From Acidobacteriota bacterium (GTDB lineage: Bacteria; Acidobacteriota; Terriglobia; Acidiferrales; UBA7541), in the NCBI GenBank assembly GCA_003166795.1, contig PMUS01000014.1, forward strand, positions 1-64,000: DNA of 64,000 bases, given 5' to 3'. Of this stretch, positions 63,592 through 64,000 are shown in pieces. Within the stretch, counting starts at the first letter, position 1; the number at the start of each line of letters is the position of its first letter. The notes under the pieces were generated by a model. The model worked only from the letters and a program-made list of their open reading frames with translations, had not been told where the DNA came from and searched no databases. Both the position numbers and the translations under genes were made by a program.

Positions 63592-64000
63592 ATGTTAACC
63601 CGCGCCATCGGCCGGTACGTCTCCTGGCCCGTTGACCGTCTCGCTGCCCTTCTGGCTCCCACGGGAATTCCCCCGAACGTCATCACCTGGTGCGCACTGG
63701 TCGGAAATCTGTGGGCGGGCATGCTGTTTGCCGAGGGACGTTTTAAGGCAGCGGGCGGAATGATGGTTCTCGCTGGCCTGTGCGACCTGCTCGATGGGCC
63801 AGTGGCGCGCCGCCAGAATCGCGTTTCGCTCTTTGGAGGCTTTCTCGATTCCATTCTCGACCGTTACGCGGACTTGATCCTGTTTCTCGGCTTGCTCGTC
63901 TATTACGCGCAGGTGAACCGCTTCCGTTACGCGGTCCTCGCCGGCGCGGCCATGGCCGGGTCGGTGATGGTGAGCTACGCGAAAGCTCGCGCCGAATCGC
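63592..64000 (+). CDS. CDP-alcohol phosphatidyltransferase (partial, cut at window end)
   Basis: The first 136 residues of a membrane enzyme. The family motif D-G-x2-A-R-x8-G-x3-D-x3-D is exact in DGPVARRQNRVSLFGGFLDSILD, with hydrophobic segments on both sides. It transfers a phosphatidyl group from CDP-diacylglycerol to an alcohol; PgsA-like or inositol-type cannot be distinguished from this part. It lies 18 bases after greA. The C-terminus is missing. Confidence 0.9.
   Translation, partial: MLTRAIGRYVSWPVDRLAALLAPTGIPPNVITWCALVGNLWAGMLFAEGRFKAAGGMMVLAGLCDLLDGPVARRQNRVSLFGGFLDSILDRYADLILFLGLLVYYAQVNRFRYAVLAGAAMAGSVMVSYAKARAES

Overview
The window looks like a chromosomal segment of a GC-rich, Gram-negative bacterium, most likely an acidobacterium. 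This is inferred from gene content, not from a search: BamA, an OmpH/Skp-type chaperone, LolC/LolD, a 1,336-residue TonB-dependent receptor with a carboxypeptidase-regulatory-like N-terminus, an S53 pro-kumamolisin protease, DUF3467 and DUF4097 proteins, and PQQ/cytochrome c dehydrogenases. Codon style is uniform and no rRNA, tRNA, CRISPR array, prophage or insertion sequence was seen.

Layout. 1-1.6 kb: an anonymous AT-rich stretch, an SRPBCC protein and an unknown gene. 1.7-4 kb: a TatA-like stub and a secreted PQQ/cytochrome c dehydrogenase. 4.2-7.5 kb: a compact sulfur-carrier-dependent cysteine operon (cysM-like, JAMM peptidase, ubiquitin-like carrier, E1-like/rhodanese enzyme) followed by a CDGSH protein. 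7.7-12.7 kb: diguanylate cyclase, PilZ protein, DUF3467, Nramp-like transporter, a small membrane protein, cytochrome c and a peroxiredoxin. 12.9-27.4 kb: a long minus-strand envelope and protein-quality-control block, transcribed lysS, lolC/E, (RelE/RHH toxin-antitoxin), lolD, clpC, bamA, giant lipoprotein, ompH, closed by a clear Rho-independent terminator. 27.5-32 kb: plus-strand unknown gene, then ECF sigma, zinc-finger anti-sigma, DUF4097 protein, aroK and a secreted unknown. 32.4-40.6 kb: TonB receptor, ENPP-like phosphodiesterase, secreted lactonase-like metallo-beta-lactamase-fold protein and S53 protease. 40.8-45.5 kb: a second, minus-strand ECF sigma / anti-sigma / DUF4097 / DUF4097 module. 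45.6-53.1 kb: secreted alpha/beta hydrolase with a second PQQ dehydrogenase, recG, rsmD and a TonB-like protein. 53-64 kb: metabolic and regulatory genes (PLP enzyme, HAD, PilZ proteins, hydrolase, aldo/keto reductase, MFS, UvrC-like protein, acyl-CoA dehydrogenase, AhpD-like protein, GreA) and a CDP-alcohol phosphatidyltransferase cut by the window end.

The strongest candidate for an undescribed system is the twin arrangement of ECF sigma factor, HxxxCxxC anti-sigma factor and DUF4097 beta-solenoid proteins at 28.4-30.7 kb (+) and 40.8-45.2 kb (-). In the second copy the anti-sigma factor carries a periplasmic HEAT-like domain and one DUF4097 protein is built from nine consecutive 18-residue units plus a tenth partial one. 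Both flank genes for outer-membrane and secreted proteins, which suggests envelope sensing. The cysteine operon is a known pathway type, but its carrier protein ends in Gly-Gly-Ala-Arg-Asp, so it should need C-terminal trimming before use.
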